Positions 43,505-53,935 of a stretch of 64,000 bases of DNA are shown in pieces. The stretch comes from Nocardia sp. NBC_00565 (GTDB lineage: Bacteria > Actinomycetota > Actinomycetes > Mycobacteriales > Mycobacteriaceae). Position numbers and translations under genes: made by a program. Each line of letters opens with the position of its first letter. Within the stretch, counting starts at the first letter, position 1. The notes beneath the pieces were generated by a model, which was not told the DNA's origin, made no database searches, and saw nothing but the letters and a program-made list of their open reading frames with translations. Location: contig NZ_CP107785.1 of assembly GCF_036345915.1 (NCBI RefSeq), positions 9,114,001-9,178,000 of the forward strand, given 5' to 3'.

Positions 43505-45661
43505 CTAGTGTTCGGGCGTCAGCCAGACGGCGCTGTTGGGTGCCAAGGCGACGGTGGCCGAGGCAGGGCGGCCGTGCCATGGTTCGTCGGTCGCCTTGAC
43601 GCCGCCCAGATTCCCGATGCCGGAGCCGCCGTAGGCGACGGCGTCGGTGTTGAGGATTTCGCGCCAGGTGCCGGTCGATGGCAGGCCGACGCGGTACTCG
43701 CCGTGCACGGAGCCGGCGAAGTTGAAGACGCAGGCGATGACCGAACCGTCGGAGCCATAGCGCAGGAAGGCGAGGACACTGTGCTCGCGGTCGTCGGCCT
43801 CGATCCAGGAGTAGCCGCCCGGGGCGGTGTCCTGGCTCCAGAGCGCGGGATGGGCGCGGTAGACCGCGTTCAAATCCCGGATGGCGGTGGTAATGCCTTG
43901 GTGCAGGGGGTTTTCCAGTTCGTGCCAGTCCAGGCCGCGATCGTGCGACCACTCCCGGAACTGCCCGAAATCCTGGCCCATGAACAGCAATTGCTTACCG
44001 GGATGCGCCCACATATAGGCCAGCAGGGCGCGTACGCCCGCCGCCTTGGCGAAGTCGTCGCCGGGCATTCTGGTCCAGAGCGTGCCCTTGCCGTGCACAA
44101 CCTCGTCGTGACTGATCGGCAGCACGAAGTTCTCGCTCCAGGCGTACATCAGCGAGAAGGTCATCTCGTTGTGGTGCCATGAGCGGTGGATCGGGTCCCG
44201 GCCCAGGTAACCGAGGGTGTCGTGCATCCAGCCCATATTCCACTTCATGGTGAAGCCGAGACCGCCGACATCGGTGCCGCGCGTGACGCCGGGCCAGCTG
44301 GTGGACTCCTCCGCGATGGTGACGACGCCGGGATGGTATCGGTGCACGGTCTCGTTGAGGTCCTGCAGGAAGTCGACGGCCTCCAGGTTCTCCCGGCCGC
44401 CGTGCACGTTGGGCTCCCAATCGCCCTCGGCGCGTGAGTAATCCAGGTACAGCATGGATGCGACGGCATCGACGCGCAGGCCGTCGATATGGAACTCCTC
44501 GATCCAGTAGCGCGCGTTGGCGACCAGGAAGTTGCGCACCTCGTTGCGGCCGAAGTCGAAAATGTAGGTGCCCCAGTCGAGTTGCTCACCGCGGCGCGGA
44601 TCGGCGTGCTCGTAGAGCGGGGTGCCGTCGAAGCGCGCCAGGGCCCATTCGTCGCGCGGGAAGTGGGCAGGCACCCAGTCCAGCAGCACACCGATACCCG
44701 CGGCGTGCATGCGATCGACGAAGACGCGGAAGTCGTCGGGGGCGCCGAAGCGCGCGGTCGGGGCGTAGTAGGAGGTGACCTGGTATCCCCAGGAGCCGCC
44801 GAACGGGTGCTCGGCGATCGGCAGCAGTTCGATATGGGTGAATCCGGCCGCGCGCACGTAATCGGCGAGTTGGTCGGCCAATTCGCGGTAGCCGAGCCCG
44901 GGCCGCCAAGAGCCGAGGTGGACCTCGTAGACGCTCATCGGGGCACGCGTGGGATCGGTGCGTTCACGGGCCGCGATCCAATCGCCGTCGGACCACCCGT
45001 AGTTGCTCTCGGTGACCACCGATGCCGTGGCCGGTGGCAGCTCCGTCGCGAAGGCGAGCGGATCCGCGTGATCCACCGTGCGTCCGTCCGCGCCGTGCAC
45101 ACGGAACTTGTACTTGGTGCCGACGCCGACCCCCGGCACGAACACCTCCCACACCCCGGAGGACCCGAGCGCACGCATCGGCGCGGTGTGCCCGCTCCAG
45201 CCGTCGAAATCCCCGATTACGGTGACGCCCCTGGCATTCGGCGCCCACACGGCGAACGACGTACCGTCCACCTCGCCGTCGAGGGTGGTGTAGTGGCGTG
45301 GGTGCGCGCCGAGCACATCCCAGAGGTGTTCGTGACGGCCTTCGCCGATGAGGTGCAGGTCCAGCTCGCCGACACTGGGCAGAAAACGATAGCCGTCCGC
45401 GCTGATGATCGTCTGCCCGCCTCGGTAATTGGTGACGATCCGATAGTCCATCAGGTCGGGATGCGGTACGACGCCGGCGAAAACGCCGTGCCCCAACGAT
45501 TTCAGCGGATGGTCTACGCCGCCGATACGGGCGCAGACCGTATCGGCATGCGGGCGCAGCACTCGGATGACCGTGCCGTCCGGATGCGGGTGCGCGCCGA
45601 GCACGGTGTGTGGGTCGGCGTGCGTGCCCGCCGCGAGCAACATCAGATCGCGGCGTTTCAT
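43505..45661 (-). CDS. glgB: 1,4-alpha-glucan branching enzyme
   Basis: 718 residues, GH13 family. It makes alpha-1,6 branches on linear alpha-glucan, either in glycogen or in the GlgE product. The N-terminal CBM48 modules ([43 protein letters not shown]) precede the barrel with [16 protein letters not shown], the nucleophile aspartate in [19 protein letters not shown], the acid glutamate in [12 protein letters not shown], and [14 protein letters not shown]. The ATG overlaps the glgE stop (ATGA) and follows GGAGG. Operon glgE-glgB. Confidence 0.97.
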   Translation of the reverse strand: MKRRDLMLLAAGTHADPHTVLGAHPHPDGTVIRVLRPHADTVCARIGGVDHPLKSLGHGVFAGVVPHPDLMDYRIVTNYRGGQTIISADGYRFLPSVGELDLHLIGEGRHEHLWDVLGAHPRHYTTLDGEVDGTSFAVWAPNARGVTVIGDFDGWSGHTAPMRALGSSGVWEVFVPGVGVGTKYKFRVHGADGRTVDHADPLAFATELPPATASVVTESNYGWSDGDWIAARERTDPTRAPMSVYEVHLGSWRPGLGYRELADQLADYVRAAGFTHIELLPIAEHPFGGSWGYQVTSYYAPTARFGAPDDFRVFVDRMHAAGIGVLLDWVPAHFPRDEWALARFDGTPLYEHADPRRGEQLDWGTYIFDFGRNEVRNFLVANARYWIEEFHIDGLRVDAVASMLYLDYSRAEGDWEPNVHGGRENLEAVDFLQDLNETVHRYHPGVVTIAEESTSWPGVTRGTDVGGLGFTMKWNMGWMHDTLGYLGRDPIHRSWHHNEMTFSLMYAWSENFVLPISHDEVVHGKGTLWTRMPGDDFAKAAGVRALLAYMWAHPGKQLLFMGQDFGQFREWSHDRGLDWHELENPLHQGITTAIRDLNAVYRAHPALWSQDTAPGGYSWIEADDREHSVLAFLRYGSDGSVIACVFNFAGSVHGEYRVGLPSTGTWREILNTDAVAYGGSGIGNLGGVKATDEPWHGRPASATVALAPNSAVWLTPEH

Positions 45662-47661
45662 CGAAACGTCCTCCGGTAGGCCAGTTCCGCGCGGGCCTGC
45701 TGCGGTACCGCGGGCAGGGTGATGATGTGGGCGACCGCGTGCGCCGGATCCAGTCGCACGTAATTCGTCTGCGCCCAGTGGTATTCCTCGCCACTGACCT
45801 CGTCGAACACCAGCGGATGGTCATGCCATTCGCGCCCGATCGCGGGCAGGTCCAGGGAGATGAAACCGTGTTCGGCGCCATAGGGATTCAGGTTCACCAC
45901 AACGAGTACCGCATCGCCGCTGACCGGATCGATCTTCGAATAGGCGAGCAGCGCGTCGTTGTCGACGTGATGGAAGTGGATGCAGCGCAGTTGCTGCAGC
46001 GCGGGGTGCGCGCGGCGGATCTCGTTGAGCCGAGTGATCCAGGGCTCCAACGATTCTCCGCGCGACAACGCCTCGGCGAACGGCCGCGGCCGCAGCTCGT
46101 ACTTCTCCGAATCCAGGTACTCCTCGCTGCCCGGCCGCACCGCCTGGTGCTCGAACAGCTCGAATCCGGAGTAGACGCCCCACGCCGGGGCCATGGTTGC
46201 GGCCAGCACCGCGCGGATGGCGAACATGCCGGGTCCGCCGTGCTGCAGGCTTTCGTGCAGGATGTCGGGGGTGTTGACGAACAGGTTCGGTCTGGCCTCA
46301 TCGGCCTTGGCGGCCAGTTCGTTGCCGAATTCGGTCAGCTCCCATTTGGCGACGCGCCAGGTGAAATACGTGTAGGACTGGCTGAATCCGCGGCGGGCCA
46401 GACCGTAGAGCCGGGCGGGTCGCGTGAAGGCCTCGGACAGGAAGATCACATCGGGATCGGTGCGCCGCACGGTCGCGATCAGCCATTCCCAGAAGTCGGC
46501 TGGCTTGGTGTGCGGGTTGTCGACGCGGAAGATCTTGACGCCCGCGCTGATCCAGTGCCGCACGACGCGCAGGACCTCCGCGTACAGTCCGTCCGGATCG
46601 TTGTCGAAGTTGACCGGGTAGATGTCCTGGTACTTCTTGGGCGGGTTTTCGGCGTAGGCGATGGTGCCGTCCGGGAGTGTGGTGAACCACTCCGGGTGGG
46701 CGGCGACCCACGGATGGTCCGGTGCGCACTGCAGTGCCAGGTCGAGCGCCACCTCGAGACCGAGTTCGGTTGCGGTGGCAACGAATTCGGCGAAGTCGGA
46801 CTCGGTGCCGAGTTCGCGATGGATCGCGTCGTGCCCGCCGTCGTTGGAGCCGATCGCCCACGGGGAGCCGACGTCATCCGGTTCGGCGGCGAGTGCGTTG
46901 TTGCGGCCTTTGCGGTTGATCTCGCCGATCGGGTGGATGGGCGGCAGGTAGATCACGTCGAAGCCCATGCCGGCGATGCGCGGCAATTCCTTTGCGGCGG
47001 TAACGAAATTGCCGTGGATCGGGTTGCCCTCGGCATCGCGACCGCCCGTCGAGCGTGGGAAGAACTCGTACCACGAGCCGTACAGTGCGCGTTGACGTTC
47101 CACCTGCACGGTGTGCTGCGGGCCGCGAGTGACCATGTCGCGCAATGGCGTAGCGCGCACGATCTCGGCGACCTCGGTGCCGAACGCGGGCGCGACGCGC
47201 GCGGGCAACTGCTCATCGCTGCGCAGCGCCGCCACGGCCGCGCGCAACCGCTCGAACTGCTTCTTGGGTACGGCCTGCGCGGCCCGTTCGAGCAGCCGGG
47301 CGCCGAGTTCGAGATCATTGTCCAGATCGGCGGCGCTCTGCCCGACGGCCAGTTTCGCCTCCACCGCCGCCCGCCAGGTGGCGATCGGATCGCTCCAGCC
47401 CTCGATGCGGTAGGTCCAGGCACCGGGCAGATTCGGGACGAACGTGGCATTGAACACGTCGGGTTCGTAATCCGGCGTCATCCGGATCCGGGTGATCCGG
47501 GACGAGCCGGGCCCGCGCACCGCCAGCGTCGCGGCGACCGCGTCATGGCCCTCGCGCCAGACCACGGTGCGCACCGGGAAAACCTCGCCGACGACGGCCT
47601 TGGCCGGTCGGCTGCCCGCGATGGACGGGGCAGTGTCATCGATAGCGATGCGGCCGGTCAC
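45658..47661 (-). CDS. glgE: Alpha-1,4-glucan:maltose-1-phosphate maltosyltransferase
   Basis: 667 residues, GH13_3. GlgE extends alpha-glucan from maltose-1-phosphate, derived from trehalose in the TreS-Mak-GlgE route. Key parts are the N-terminal beta domain, then [34 protein letters not shown], the catalytic aspartate in [19 protein letters not shown], the acid glutamate in [11 protein letters not shown], and [12 protein letters not shown]. The GTG at 47661 is supported by TAGGTT 7 nt upstream. In M. tuberculosis glgE loss is lethal through maltose-1-phosphate build-up. Confidence 0.96.
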   Translation of the reverse strand: MTGRIAIDDTAPSIAGSRPAKAVVGEVFPVRTVVWREGHDAVAATLAVRGPGSSRITRIRMTPDYEPDVFNATFVPNLPGAWTYRIEGWSDPIATWRAAVEAKLAVGQSAADLDNDLELGARLLERAAQAVPKKQFERLRAAVAALRSDEQLPARVAPAFGTEVAEIVRATPLRDMVTRGPQHTVQVERQRALYGSWYEFFPRSTGGRDAEGNPIHGNFVTAAKELPRIAGMGFDVIYLPPIHPIGEINRKGRNNALAAEPDDVGSPWAIGSNDGGHDAIHRELGTESDFAEFVATATELGLEVALDLALQCAPDHPWVAAHPEWFTTLPDGTIAYAENPPKKYQDIYPVNFDNDPDGLYAEVLRVVRHWISAGVKIFRVDNPHTKPADFWEWLIATVRRTDPDVIFLSEAFTRPARLYGLARRGFSQSYTYFTWRVAKWELTEFGNELAAKADEARPNLFVNTPDILHESLQHGGPGMFAIRAVLAATMAPAWGVYSGFELFEHQAVRPGSEEYLDSEKYELRPRPFAEALSRGESLEPWITRLNEIRRAHPALQQLRCIHFHHVDNDALLAYSKIDPVSGDAVLVVVNLNPYGAEHGFISLDLPAIGREWHDHPLVFDEVSGEEYHWAQTNYVRLDPAHAVAHIITLPAVPQQARAELAYRRTFR

Positions 47662-47668
47662 GTCGACC

Positions 47669-47674
47669 AACCTA
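47669..47674 (-). promoter_or_regulatory. -10-like hexamer (TAGGTT) before glgE
   Basis: On the minus strand TAGGTT ends 7 nt before GTG 47661. Candidate leaderless promoter for glgE-glgB. Confidence 0.4.
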
Positions 47675-47700
47675 CCGGCAACCGACCTCGGACCACGCAC

Positions 47701-48342
47701 TCAGCGTGCGTCGGCCGCGAGGCCGAGACCGAGCGCGACGAGGATCGCGCCGAGCGCCCGTTCCATCCGCTGCCGGACGCCGGTCCGGCGCAGCCAGGAT
47801 CCGGCCCGATCGGCGGCCAGCACCACCCCGACGCACCAGGCCGTGTCGATGACCAGCTGAATGGCCGCGAGGATGAATACGGTCGGCAGCACTGGGCCGC
47901 TGGATGGCAGGAACTGCGGCAGGATCGTCAAGCCGAACACTGCCGCCTTCGGATTCGCGGCGATCGAGATCAGCGAGGCGCGGAAGGCCGCGGTGGGGGT
48001 GCGGCCGGTCGGCAGCATCTTGGTCATGGTGCTGCCGAATTCGTCGTCGCCGTGCGCCCCGCGCCAGGCCTGCACGCCGAGCCAGATCAACACCAGTGCC
48101 CCGATGACGTGCACCGCGGTGTTCATGAATCGGTTCGCGACCAGCAGCACCGACAACCCCGCGCCACCGGCGAGCGTCCACCCGAACACACCTATCTCGT
48201 TCCCGACCACCGCGGCCAGACCTGCCGCGCGACCGTCACGCACCGAGCGCTGGAGGAACAGCGCGGTCGCGGGTCCGGGGAGAGCGGCCAGAATAAGGCA
48301 GGCGACAAGGAACTGTGGGAGCACATCGATCCAGTGCGGCAT
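47701..48342 (-). CDS. LysE/RhtB-family exporter
   Basis: 213 residues, six hydrophobic helices. The LysE signature LPGPATALFLQRSVRDGRAAGLAAVVGNEIG is at residues 21-51; the second half has ANPKAAVFGLTILPQF, also conserved. These proteins export amino acids or related compounds; the substrate cannot be told. It lies 40 bp upstream of glgE on the same strand, so co-transcription is possible. ATG start with CAGCAT 6 nt upstream. Interruption of the glg block by a transporter is a local feature. Confidence 0.88.
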   Translation of the reverse strand: MPHWIDVLPQFLVACLILAALPGPATALFLQRSVRDGRAAGLAAVVGNEIGVFGWTLAGGAGLSVLLVANRFMNTAVHVIGALVLIWLGVQAWRGAHGDDEFGSTMTKMLPTGRTPTAAFRASLISIAANPKAAVFGLTILPQFLPSSGPVLPTVFILAAIQLVIDTAWCVGVVLAADRAGSWLRRTGVRQRMERALGAILVALGLGLAADAR

Positions 48343-48547
48343 CAGCTGATGCTGTCATCTGCGCAGGGTTGCCGCGACCGGATATTCCGGTCTGTGAGCG
48401 GCGGCGTAGCGGTGGCTGCTCATGTGTTGCACCGGTTCCGAGAGGCTTGGCAGGAGTAGGCCCGTCGTCAGGTCCGCACGCGGATCCGCCGGTACGCGTA
48501 GACGCGTGACCTGGGTCGCTGAGGCGACCTGGGCACGCGGCATTCGG

Positions 48548-48553
48548 TAGGGT
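48548..48553 (+). promoter_or_regulatory. -10-like hexamer (TAGGGT) before glgP
   Basis: TAGGGT ends 7 nt before the glgP GTG, without a ribosome site. Confidence 0.45.
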
Positions 48554-48560
48554 TCCGCAC

Positions 48561-51131
48561 GTGAAGGCACTCCGTCGTTTCACCGTCCGTGCCCATCTGC
48601 CCGAGCGTTTGGCGGCCCTGGGCGAACTGTCCACGAATCTGCGCTGGTCGTGGCATTGGCCGACGCAGGATCTATTTGCCGAGCTCGATCCGGAGTTGTG
48701 GCGCGAGGTGGGCCGCGATCCGGTGCGGATGCTGGGGGAGGTGCCCGCGGCGCGGCTGGACGAGTTCGCCGCCGACGCGAACTATGTCGGCCGGGTGGAC
48801 GCCGTGGCCGCGGATCTGCGTGACTATCTGACCCGGCCGGGCTGGTTCCAGCGACAGACCGACGAGCCGGTGCGCGGTATCGCCTACTTCTCGATGGAGT
48901 TCGGCGTCACCGAAGTACTTCCGAACTATTCGGGGGGGCTCGGGATTCTTGCCGGTGACCATCTGAAGGCCGCCTCCGATCTGGGGTTGCCGTTGATCGG
49001 CGTCGGCTTGCTGTACCGCTCCGGCTATTTCCGGCAGTCGCTGACCGCGGACGGATGGCAGACCGAGCACTATCCGGCGCTCGACCCGCAGGGGCTGCCG
49101 CTGCGGTTGCTGACCACCGATGGCTCGCCGGTGCTGATCCATGTGGCGATGCCCGACCAGCGGGTGCTGCGGGCGCGGGTGTGGATCGCGCAGGTCGGGC
49201 GGGTGCCGCTGCTGCTACTGGATTCCGATATCGCCGAGAACGATCCGGAGTTGCGCGCGGTCACCGACCGGCTCTACGGCGGTGATCAGGACCATCGGAT
49301 CAAGCAGGAGATCCTGGCCGGTATCGGTGGTGTGCGGGCGGTGCGCGCGTACACACGTGCCGCCGGACTGCCGGATCCCGACGTGTTCCATATGAACGAG
49401 GGCCACGCCGGATTCCTCGGAGTCGAGCGGGTCCGTGAATTCGTATCGACCGGACTCGATTTCGATACGGCGCTGGCCGCGGTGCGGGCGGCGACGGTGT
49501 TCACCACGCATACGCCGGTGCCCGCGGGCATCGATCGGTTCCCGATGCCGTTGGTGCGCAGGTACTTCGGCGGCGGCCACGGCGAATCCGAATCCGCCAT
49601 GCTGCCCGGGCTTTCCATCGATCGGATCGTGGCGCTCGGTCGCGAGGCCGACCCGTCGGTGTTCAATATGGCGCATATGGGTCTGCGACTCGCCCAGCGC
49701 GCCAACGGTGTTTCCAAACTCCACGGCGAGGTCAGCCGCGCCATGTTCGCGCCGCTGTGGCCGGGGTTCGACGCGTCCGAGGTGCCGATCGGTTCGGTCA
49801 CCAACGGTGTGCACGCCCCGACCTGGGCAGCGCGCGAATGGTTCGACAAGGCACGCGAATACATCGGTGCCGAGTTGGTCGAGGAGGCGCGTGGCTGGGA
49901 GAAGCTGCGCGATGTCGACCTGGGTGAGCTGTGGTCGACCCGGAATACGTTGCGCGCCACCCTCGTTGCCGAGGTGCGCCGGCGGGTCCGGGCGTCCTGG
50001 CTGCAGCGGGGTGCCGCATCGGCCGAATTGGGTTGGGTCGATACCGTTTTCGATCCGAATGTGCTGACCGTCGGATTCGCCCGCCGGGTGCCGACCTACA
50101 AGCGGCTGACCCTGATGCTGCGCGATCCGCAGCGATTGCGTGCGCTGCTGTTGGATCCCGAGCATCCGGTGCAGCTGGTCGTCGCGGGTAAGAGCCACCC
50201 GGCAGACGACGGCGGCAAGGCGCTGATTCAGCAGGTCGTTCGCTTCGCCGACGATCCGGAGGTGCGCCACCGCATCGTCTTCCTGCCCGACTACGACATA
50301 TCCATGGCCCGCTACCTGTACTGGGGTTGCGATGTCTGGCTGAACAATCCGCTGCGCCCGCTCGAGGCATGCGGCACCTCCGGGATGAAGTCGGCGCTCA
50401 ACGGCGGCCTCAACCTCTCCATCCGCGACGGCTGGTGGGATGAGATGTACGACGGCGAAAACGGGTGGGCCATCCCGACCGCCGACGGCGTCTCCGACGA
50501 ACACCGCCGCGACGATCTGGAGGCCGGCGCCCTCTACGACCTCTTCGAACGCACCGTGGCACCGCGCTTCTACGACCGCGATCTCTCCGATATGCCGGTG
50601 CGCTGGGTCGAGATGGTGCGCCACACCCTGCAAACCCTCGGACCGAAGGTGCTGGCCTCCCGCATGGTCCACGACTACTCCGTGGAGTACTACGCGCCCG
50701 CCGCGGCCGCCGGGCAACGCGCGAGCGCCGACGAATTCGCCGGCGCCCGAGCGATTTCGGAGTACCGCCGCCGCGTCGAGGCCGCCTGGCCCTCGGTAAA
50801 GGTGATCCAGGTCGACAGCGCAGGTCTGCCGGACACCCCGATCATCGGCGCGCAGCTCTCCCTCGCCGCCCGCATCGACCTCGGCGGCCTCACGCCCGCC
50901 GATGTCACGGTGCAGGCGGTACTCGGCCGCGTCTCGCCGACCGACGACCTCACCGAGACCACCGCATTCCCGATGGCGCACACCGGATCCGACTCCGGCG
51001 TGGACCATTTCACCGTCGAAACCCCGGTCCCGCTGTCGGGTGCCGTTGGCTACACGGTGCGGGTGCTGCCCCACAACGAGTTGCTCGCCAGCGACGCAGA
51101 ACTGGGCCTGGTCATCGCACCGAGCGCCTGA
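48561..51131 (+). CDS. glgP: Alpha-glucan phosphorylase
   Basis: 856 residues. It releases glucose-1-phosphate from alpha-glucan using phosphate and PLP. It opens with the DUF3417 domain (LGELSTNLRWSWHWPTQDLFAELDPELW) typical of the actinobacterial short form. The phosphorylase core has AYFSMEFGVTEVLPNYSGGLGILAGDHLK, FHMNEGHAGFLGVER, GFARRVPTYKRLTL and the PLP lysine in ACGTSGMKSALNGGLNLS. GTG at 48561 preceded by a -10-like element. It faces away from glgE-glgB; together they balance synthesis and breakdown of glucan. Confidence 0.95.
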   Translation: MKALRRFTVRAHLPERLAALGELSTNLRWSWHWPTQDLFAELDPELWREVGRDPVRMLGEVPAARLDEFAADANYVGRVDAVAADLRDYLTRPGWFQRQTDEPVRGIAYFSMEFGVTEVLPNYSGGLGILAGDHLKAASDLGLPLIGVGLLYRSGYFRQSLTADGWQTEHYPALDPQGLPLRLLTTDGSPVLIHVAMPDQRVLRARVWIAQVGRVPLLLLDSDIAENDPELRAVTDRLYGGDQDHRIKQEILAGIGGVRAVRAYTRAAGLPDPDVFHMNEGHAGFLGVERVREFVSTGLDFDTALAAVRAATVFTTHTPVPAGIDRFPMPLVRRYFGGGHGESESAMLPGLSIDRIVALGREADPSVFNMAHMGLRLAQRANGVSKLHGEVSRAMFAPLWPGFDASEVPIGSVTNGVHAPTWAAREWFDKAREYIGAELVEEARGWEKLRDVDLGELWSTRNTLRATLVAEVRRRVRASWLQRGAASAELGWVDTVFDPNVLTVGFARRVPTYKRLTLMLRDPQRLRALLLDPEHPVQLVVAGKSHPADDGGKALIQQVVRFADDPEVRHRIVFLPDYDISMARYLYWGCDVWLNNPLRPLEACGTSGMKSALNGGLNLSIRDGWWDEMYDGENGWAIPTADGVSDEHRRDDLEAGALYDLFERTVAPRFYDRDLSDMPVRWVEMVRHTLQTLGPKVLASRMVHDYSVEYYAPAAAAGQRASADEFAGARAISEYRRRVEAAWPSVKVIQVDSAGLPDTPIIGAQLSLAARIDLGGLTPADVTVQAVLGRVSPTDDLTETTAFPMAHTGSDSGVDHFTVETPVPLSGAVGYTVRVLPHNELLASDAELGLVIAPSA

Positions 51132-51424
51132 CGCACGGTGCTGCCCGGGTAGGTGCTCGCCGCCGCGGGGAGACTGCTTTCGAGTTGGACCGAACCCTCG
51201 GGGTCCCAGGGGCCGGTGTCGAAGTTGCCTTCTTCCGGCTGATGAGGGTGTCGCCGAGCCTTGCTCTCCGCGACGTAGCCCGGGTCGTCGGTGTCTGTCC
51301 GAGATGGCCATCGTGACGCTGATCATGACAATCGCGGCTGCTGCATATGCCGAGTTCTCTGGTTCAGTGAATTGTCGGCTACCGTGCCCTGGCACCCCCG
51401 TACCCATTTTCGACTGGAGAGCTC
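51132..51424 (+). other. Gap upstream of the purine permease gene
   Basis: 293 bp. A GGAGAGCTC ribosome site sits just before the ATG at 51425. The end of the gap is AT-richer (51310-51380) and likely carries the promoter. I see no purine riboswitch-like structure and no gene. Confidence 0.35.
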
Positions 51425-52786
51425 ATGGTCACCGACGTGCTGACGCGAACCCGAGGACGCCTCGACGCGTACTTCGGCATCAGTTCGAACGGTTCGACCA
51501 TCAAGCGCGAACTGATGGCCGGGACGATCACGTTCCTCGCCATGTCCTACGTGCTCGCGGTGAACCCGTCGGTACTCGGTGACGGCGGCGCGCTCGGCGC
51601 CAAGGGCATCCCCATGCAGGCGGTCTTCACCGCGACGGCCGTCGCCGCGGTGTTCGGCACGGTGGTCATGGGTGTGTGGGCCAGGTATCCGATCGCGCTC
51701 GCGCCGGGCATGGGCCTCAACGCCTTCTTCGCCTATTCGGTGGTGCTCGGGATGGGGATTCCGTGGCAGGTGGCGCTCTCGGGAACCTTCCTCTCCGGAG
51801 TGATCTTCTTCGTGCTCGCGATCACCAAGGTGCGCGAGCGAATCCTCAATGCCATCCCGTTGCAGATGAAGTTGGCCGTCGGCGCGGGCATCGGCATGTT
51901 CGTGGCATTCCTGGGGCTGAAGAACGCGGGCATCGTGGTCAACAGTGACGCCACCCTCGTCACGCTCGGCGATTTCACCAAGGGCACCACGCTGCTCGCG
52001 CTGTTCGGCCTGGTGGTGACCATCGTTTTCCTGGTCATCGGCTGGCACGGCGCGGTGCTGTACGGCATCGTGCTGACGGCGCTCGTTGGCGTCATCAGCG
52101 GTCTGGTCGATCTGCCCAAGGGCGTCGTCGCGATGCCGAAGGGCCTCGAGCACACCTTCGGTCAGGCGATCATCCATCTGCCGGACGCGTTCACGGGGCA
52201 GATGGCCGTCGTCGTGCTCACCATGCTGTTCGTCGACTTCTTCGACTGCTCCGGCACCCTGATCGGCGTGGCCAACCAGGCCGGGCTGCTCGACAAGGAC
52301 GGCAAGCTACCGCGCGCGGCCAGCGCACTGGCCGCCGACTCGGTGGGCACCATGGCGGGCGCGGTCATCGGCACCTCCACCACCACCGCCTATGTCGAAT
52401 CGACCGCGGGCGTCTCGGCGGGCGGGCGAACCGGCATGACCGCCGTGACCACCGCGGGCTGGTTCCTGATCGCCATGTTCTGCTACCCGATCTTCGCTGT
52501 CGTCGCGGGCTCGGCGGCCATCACCGCGCCCGCGCTGATCGTTGTCGGGGTGCTCATGTCCCGCGCGCTCGGCGAGATCGACTGGAACCGGCTGGAGTAC
52601 GCGATTCCGGCCTTCATCACCGTCATCATGATGCCGCTGACCTACTCGATCGCGAACGGGCTGGCGTTGGGGATGCTGTTTTATCCGATCGTCATGGCCG
52701 CGAAGGGGCGCGTCAAAGAGGTGCATCCGGCGATGTGGGCGCTGATGGTGATGTTCCTCGGATATTTCTTCTTCCTGGCGCAATAG
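51425..52786 (+). CDS. NCS2-family purine permease (AzgA type)
   Basis: 453 residues, about 12-14 hydrophobic segments. Family motifs are FLAMSYVLAVNPSVLGD, ARYPIALAPGMGLNAFFAYSVV, FVDFFDCSGTLIGVANQAG and VIGTSTTTAYVESTAGVSAGGRTG, which line the substrate site. This subgroup takes up hypoxanthine, guanine or adenine with protons. ATG after TGGAGAGCTC. Stand-alone gene. Confidence 0.93.
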   Translation: MVTDVLTRTRGRLDAYFGISSNGSTIKRELMAGTITFLAMSYVLAVNPSVLGDGGALGAKGIPMQAVFTATAVAAVFGTVVMGVWARYPIALAPGMGLNAFFAYSVVLGMGIPWQVALSGTFLSGVIFFVLAITKVRERILNAIPLQMKLAVGAGIGMFVAFLGLKNAGIVVNSDATLVTLGDFTKGTTLLALFGLVVTIVFLVIGWHGAVLYGIVLTALVGVISGLVDLPKGVVAMPKGLEHTFGQAIIHLPDAFTGQMAVVVLTMLFVDFFDCSGTLIGVANQAGLLDKDGKLPRAASALAADSVGTMAGAVIGTSTTTAYVESTAGVSAGGRTGMTAVTTAGWFLIAMFCYPIFAVVAGSAAITAPALIVVGVLMSRALGEIDWNRLEYAIPAFITVIMMPLTYSIANGLALGMLFYPIVMAAKGRVKEVHPAMWALMVMFLGYFFFLAQ

Positions 52787-52816
52787 CGTCGCTGATCGCG
52801 CGGTTGGCCTGCACTG

Positions 52817-52839
52817 TGCGATAATCGGACCACAGTCCG
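52817..52839 (+). promoter_or_regulatory. Extended -10 promoter with overlapping dyad before doxX
   Basis: TGC-GATAAT (52817-52825) is an extended -10. Directly after it is the inverted repeat CGGAC-CACA-GTCCG (52826-52839), placed where a repressor would block open-complex formation or early elongation. Operator function is inferred. Confidence 0.5.
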
Positions 52840-52898
52840 CTTCATTGCCGAGGCTAAACAGTCACTGTTCACGACCGACTGCAGGGATGAGGACCAGC

Positions 52899-53444
52899 AT
52901 GACCACCCACAGCGCATTAGAACGCACCACCAACCCGAGCGCCACGACGCTCGACGACTCCGCCACCGATATCGGCCTGCTGCTGCTGCGCGTCGTCTTC
53001 GGCGGCCTGCTCGCCGCGCACGGCAGCCAGAAACTGTTCGGCTGGTTCAGCGGCATGGGCTGGAGCGGCAATGCCGCCAGCTTCGACGCCATGGGCTACA
53101 ACCCGGGCAAACTGTTCGGCACGCTCGCCGGACTCAGCGAATTCACCGGCGGCATCCTGCTGGTGCTCGGTCTGCTGACGCCGCTGGCCTCGGCCATCGT
53201 GCTCGGCACCATGATCAACGCGATCAACGCCACTTGGAGCGGCGGCCTGCTGACCGGCAAGGGCTATGAAATGCCGCTGCTGTTCGCCGCCGTCGGCGCG
53301 GTCGTCGCCTTCACCGGCCCCGGCCGGTTCTCCCTCGACGCCGGCCGCCCGTGGCAGCGTCAGGGTGTCGTGTGGGGTGTGGCCGCGATCGTGCTCGCCG
53401 TGGTCGCCGCGGTTCTCACGCTGATCCTCAAGTGGGTGCTCTGA
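52899..53444 (+). CDS. DoxX-family membrane protein
   Basis: 181 residues, four membrane helices. The signature is LLLLRVVFGGLLAAHGSQKLFGWF and GLSEFTGGILLVLGLLTPLASA. DoxX proteins are small membrane proteins; some work with thiol metabolism in mycobacteria, but this one cannot be assigned. The ATG at 52899 has GAGGA just upstream; ATG 52887 is less good. Preceded by an extended -10 promoter with dyad, and ended by a long hairpin. Confidence 0.88.
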   Translation: MTTHSALERTTNPSATTLDDSATDIGLLLLRVVFGGLLAAHGSQKLFGWFSGMGWSGNAASFDAMGYNPGKLFGTLAGLSEFTGGILLVLGLLTPLASAIVLGTMINAINATWSGGLLTGKGYEMPLLFAAVGAVVAFTGPGRFSLDAGRPWQRQGVVWGVAAIVLAVVAAVLTLILKWVL

Positions 53445-53473
53445 TCTCGCCGCACAACTGAAACCTGGGCGCG

Positions 53474-53504
53474 CGGCGCGGTGACCAAGGGGGTCGCCGC
53501 GCCG
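53474..53504. terminator. Hairpin terminator between doxX and the convergent pseudogene
   Basis: A 13-bp stem CGGCGCGGTGACC with GGTCGCCGCGCCG (one G-T), 5-nt loop. It serves both directions; TTGTCATAT follows on the plus strand. Confidence 0.7.
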
Positions 53505-53507
53505 TTG

Positions 53508-53935
53508 TCATATCTGGTCCGTGCCGCCCGGGTGGGAGTGCAAAACGAGGACAGTCGTTGCGCCGTGGTGGAATTCGTATCCGGTTTCCCGGAGTGTGGA
53601 GCGGATTCCCTTGTCGTGCAGCTCCGTTCGCAGGTGGGCGACCAGATCGTCTTGGCGGGCGCCGATGTGGTCGACGAGTGGGTAGAGGCGGGTTTCGCCG
53701 GCGGGTACTCGGGAGAGTTCGAGCAGGGCGGCGAGATGGAAATCGGGTCCGCCGCAATGACCGCGGCACCGAGTTCACTTGCCTCCGTGGTGAAACTTGC
53801 TGCGCCGCCTGGACAGTCGAGGATGCGTCCGTCGAGGTCGGCTTCGGTGAGTGCGAAGATCGCGCGATACTCGGCCAAAGATCTTGCGCTGATCAAGAAT
53901 TCGCCGAGGGTGTCGATTTCTGGCTGGTGCGTCAT
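53508..53935 (-). pseudogene. Broken SAM-dependent methyltransferase gene
   Basis: The first 65 codons from ATG 53935 read as the start of a class I methyltransferase: TLGEFLISARSLAEYRAIFALTEADL, then ILDCPGGAASFTTEASELGAAVIAADP with SAM motif I. Near position 53744 the frame changes and the homology jumps: another frame reads DFHLAALLELSRVPAGETRL, then YPLVDHIGARQDDLVAHLRTELHDKGI and YEFHHGATTVLVLHSHPGG to a TGA at 53508. About 100 codons of the middle of the family are missing. An internal deletion that also shifts the frame explains this. Not a functional enzyme as sequenced. Confidence 0.75.

Noticed and set aside
45610..48459. 949-codon plus-strand ORF
   Set aside because: Longest ORF in the window but exactly antisense to glgE and LysE; long open antisense frames are normal at this GC content.
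49215..51407. 730-codon minus-strand ORF
   Set aside because: Antisense to glgP with no recognisable motif.
51132..51424. Purine riboswitch before the NCS2 permease
   Set aside because: No conserved purine-aptamer core or three-way junction found by eye.
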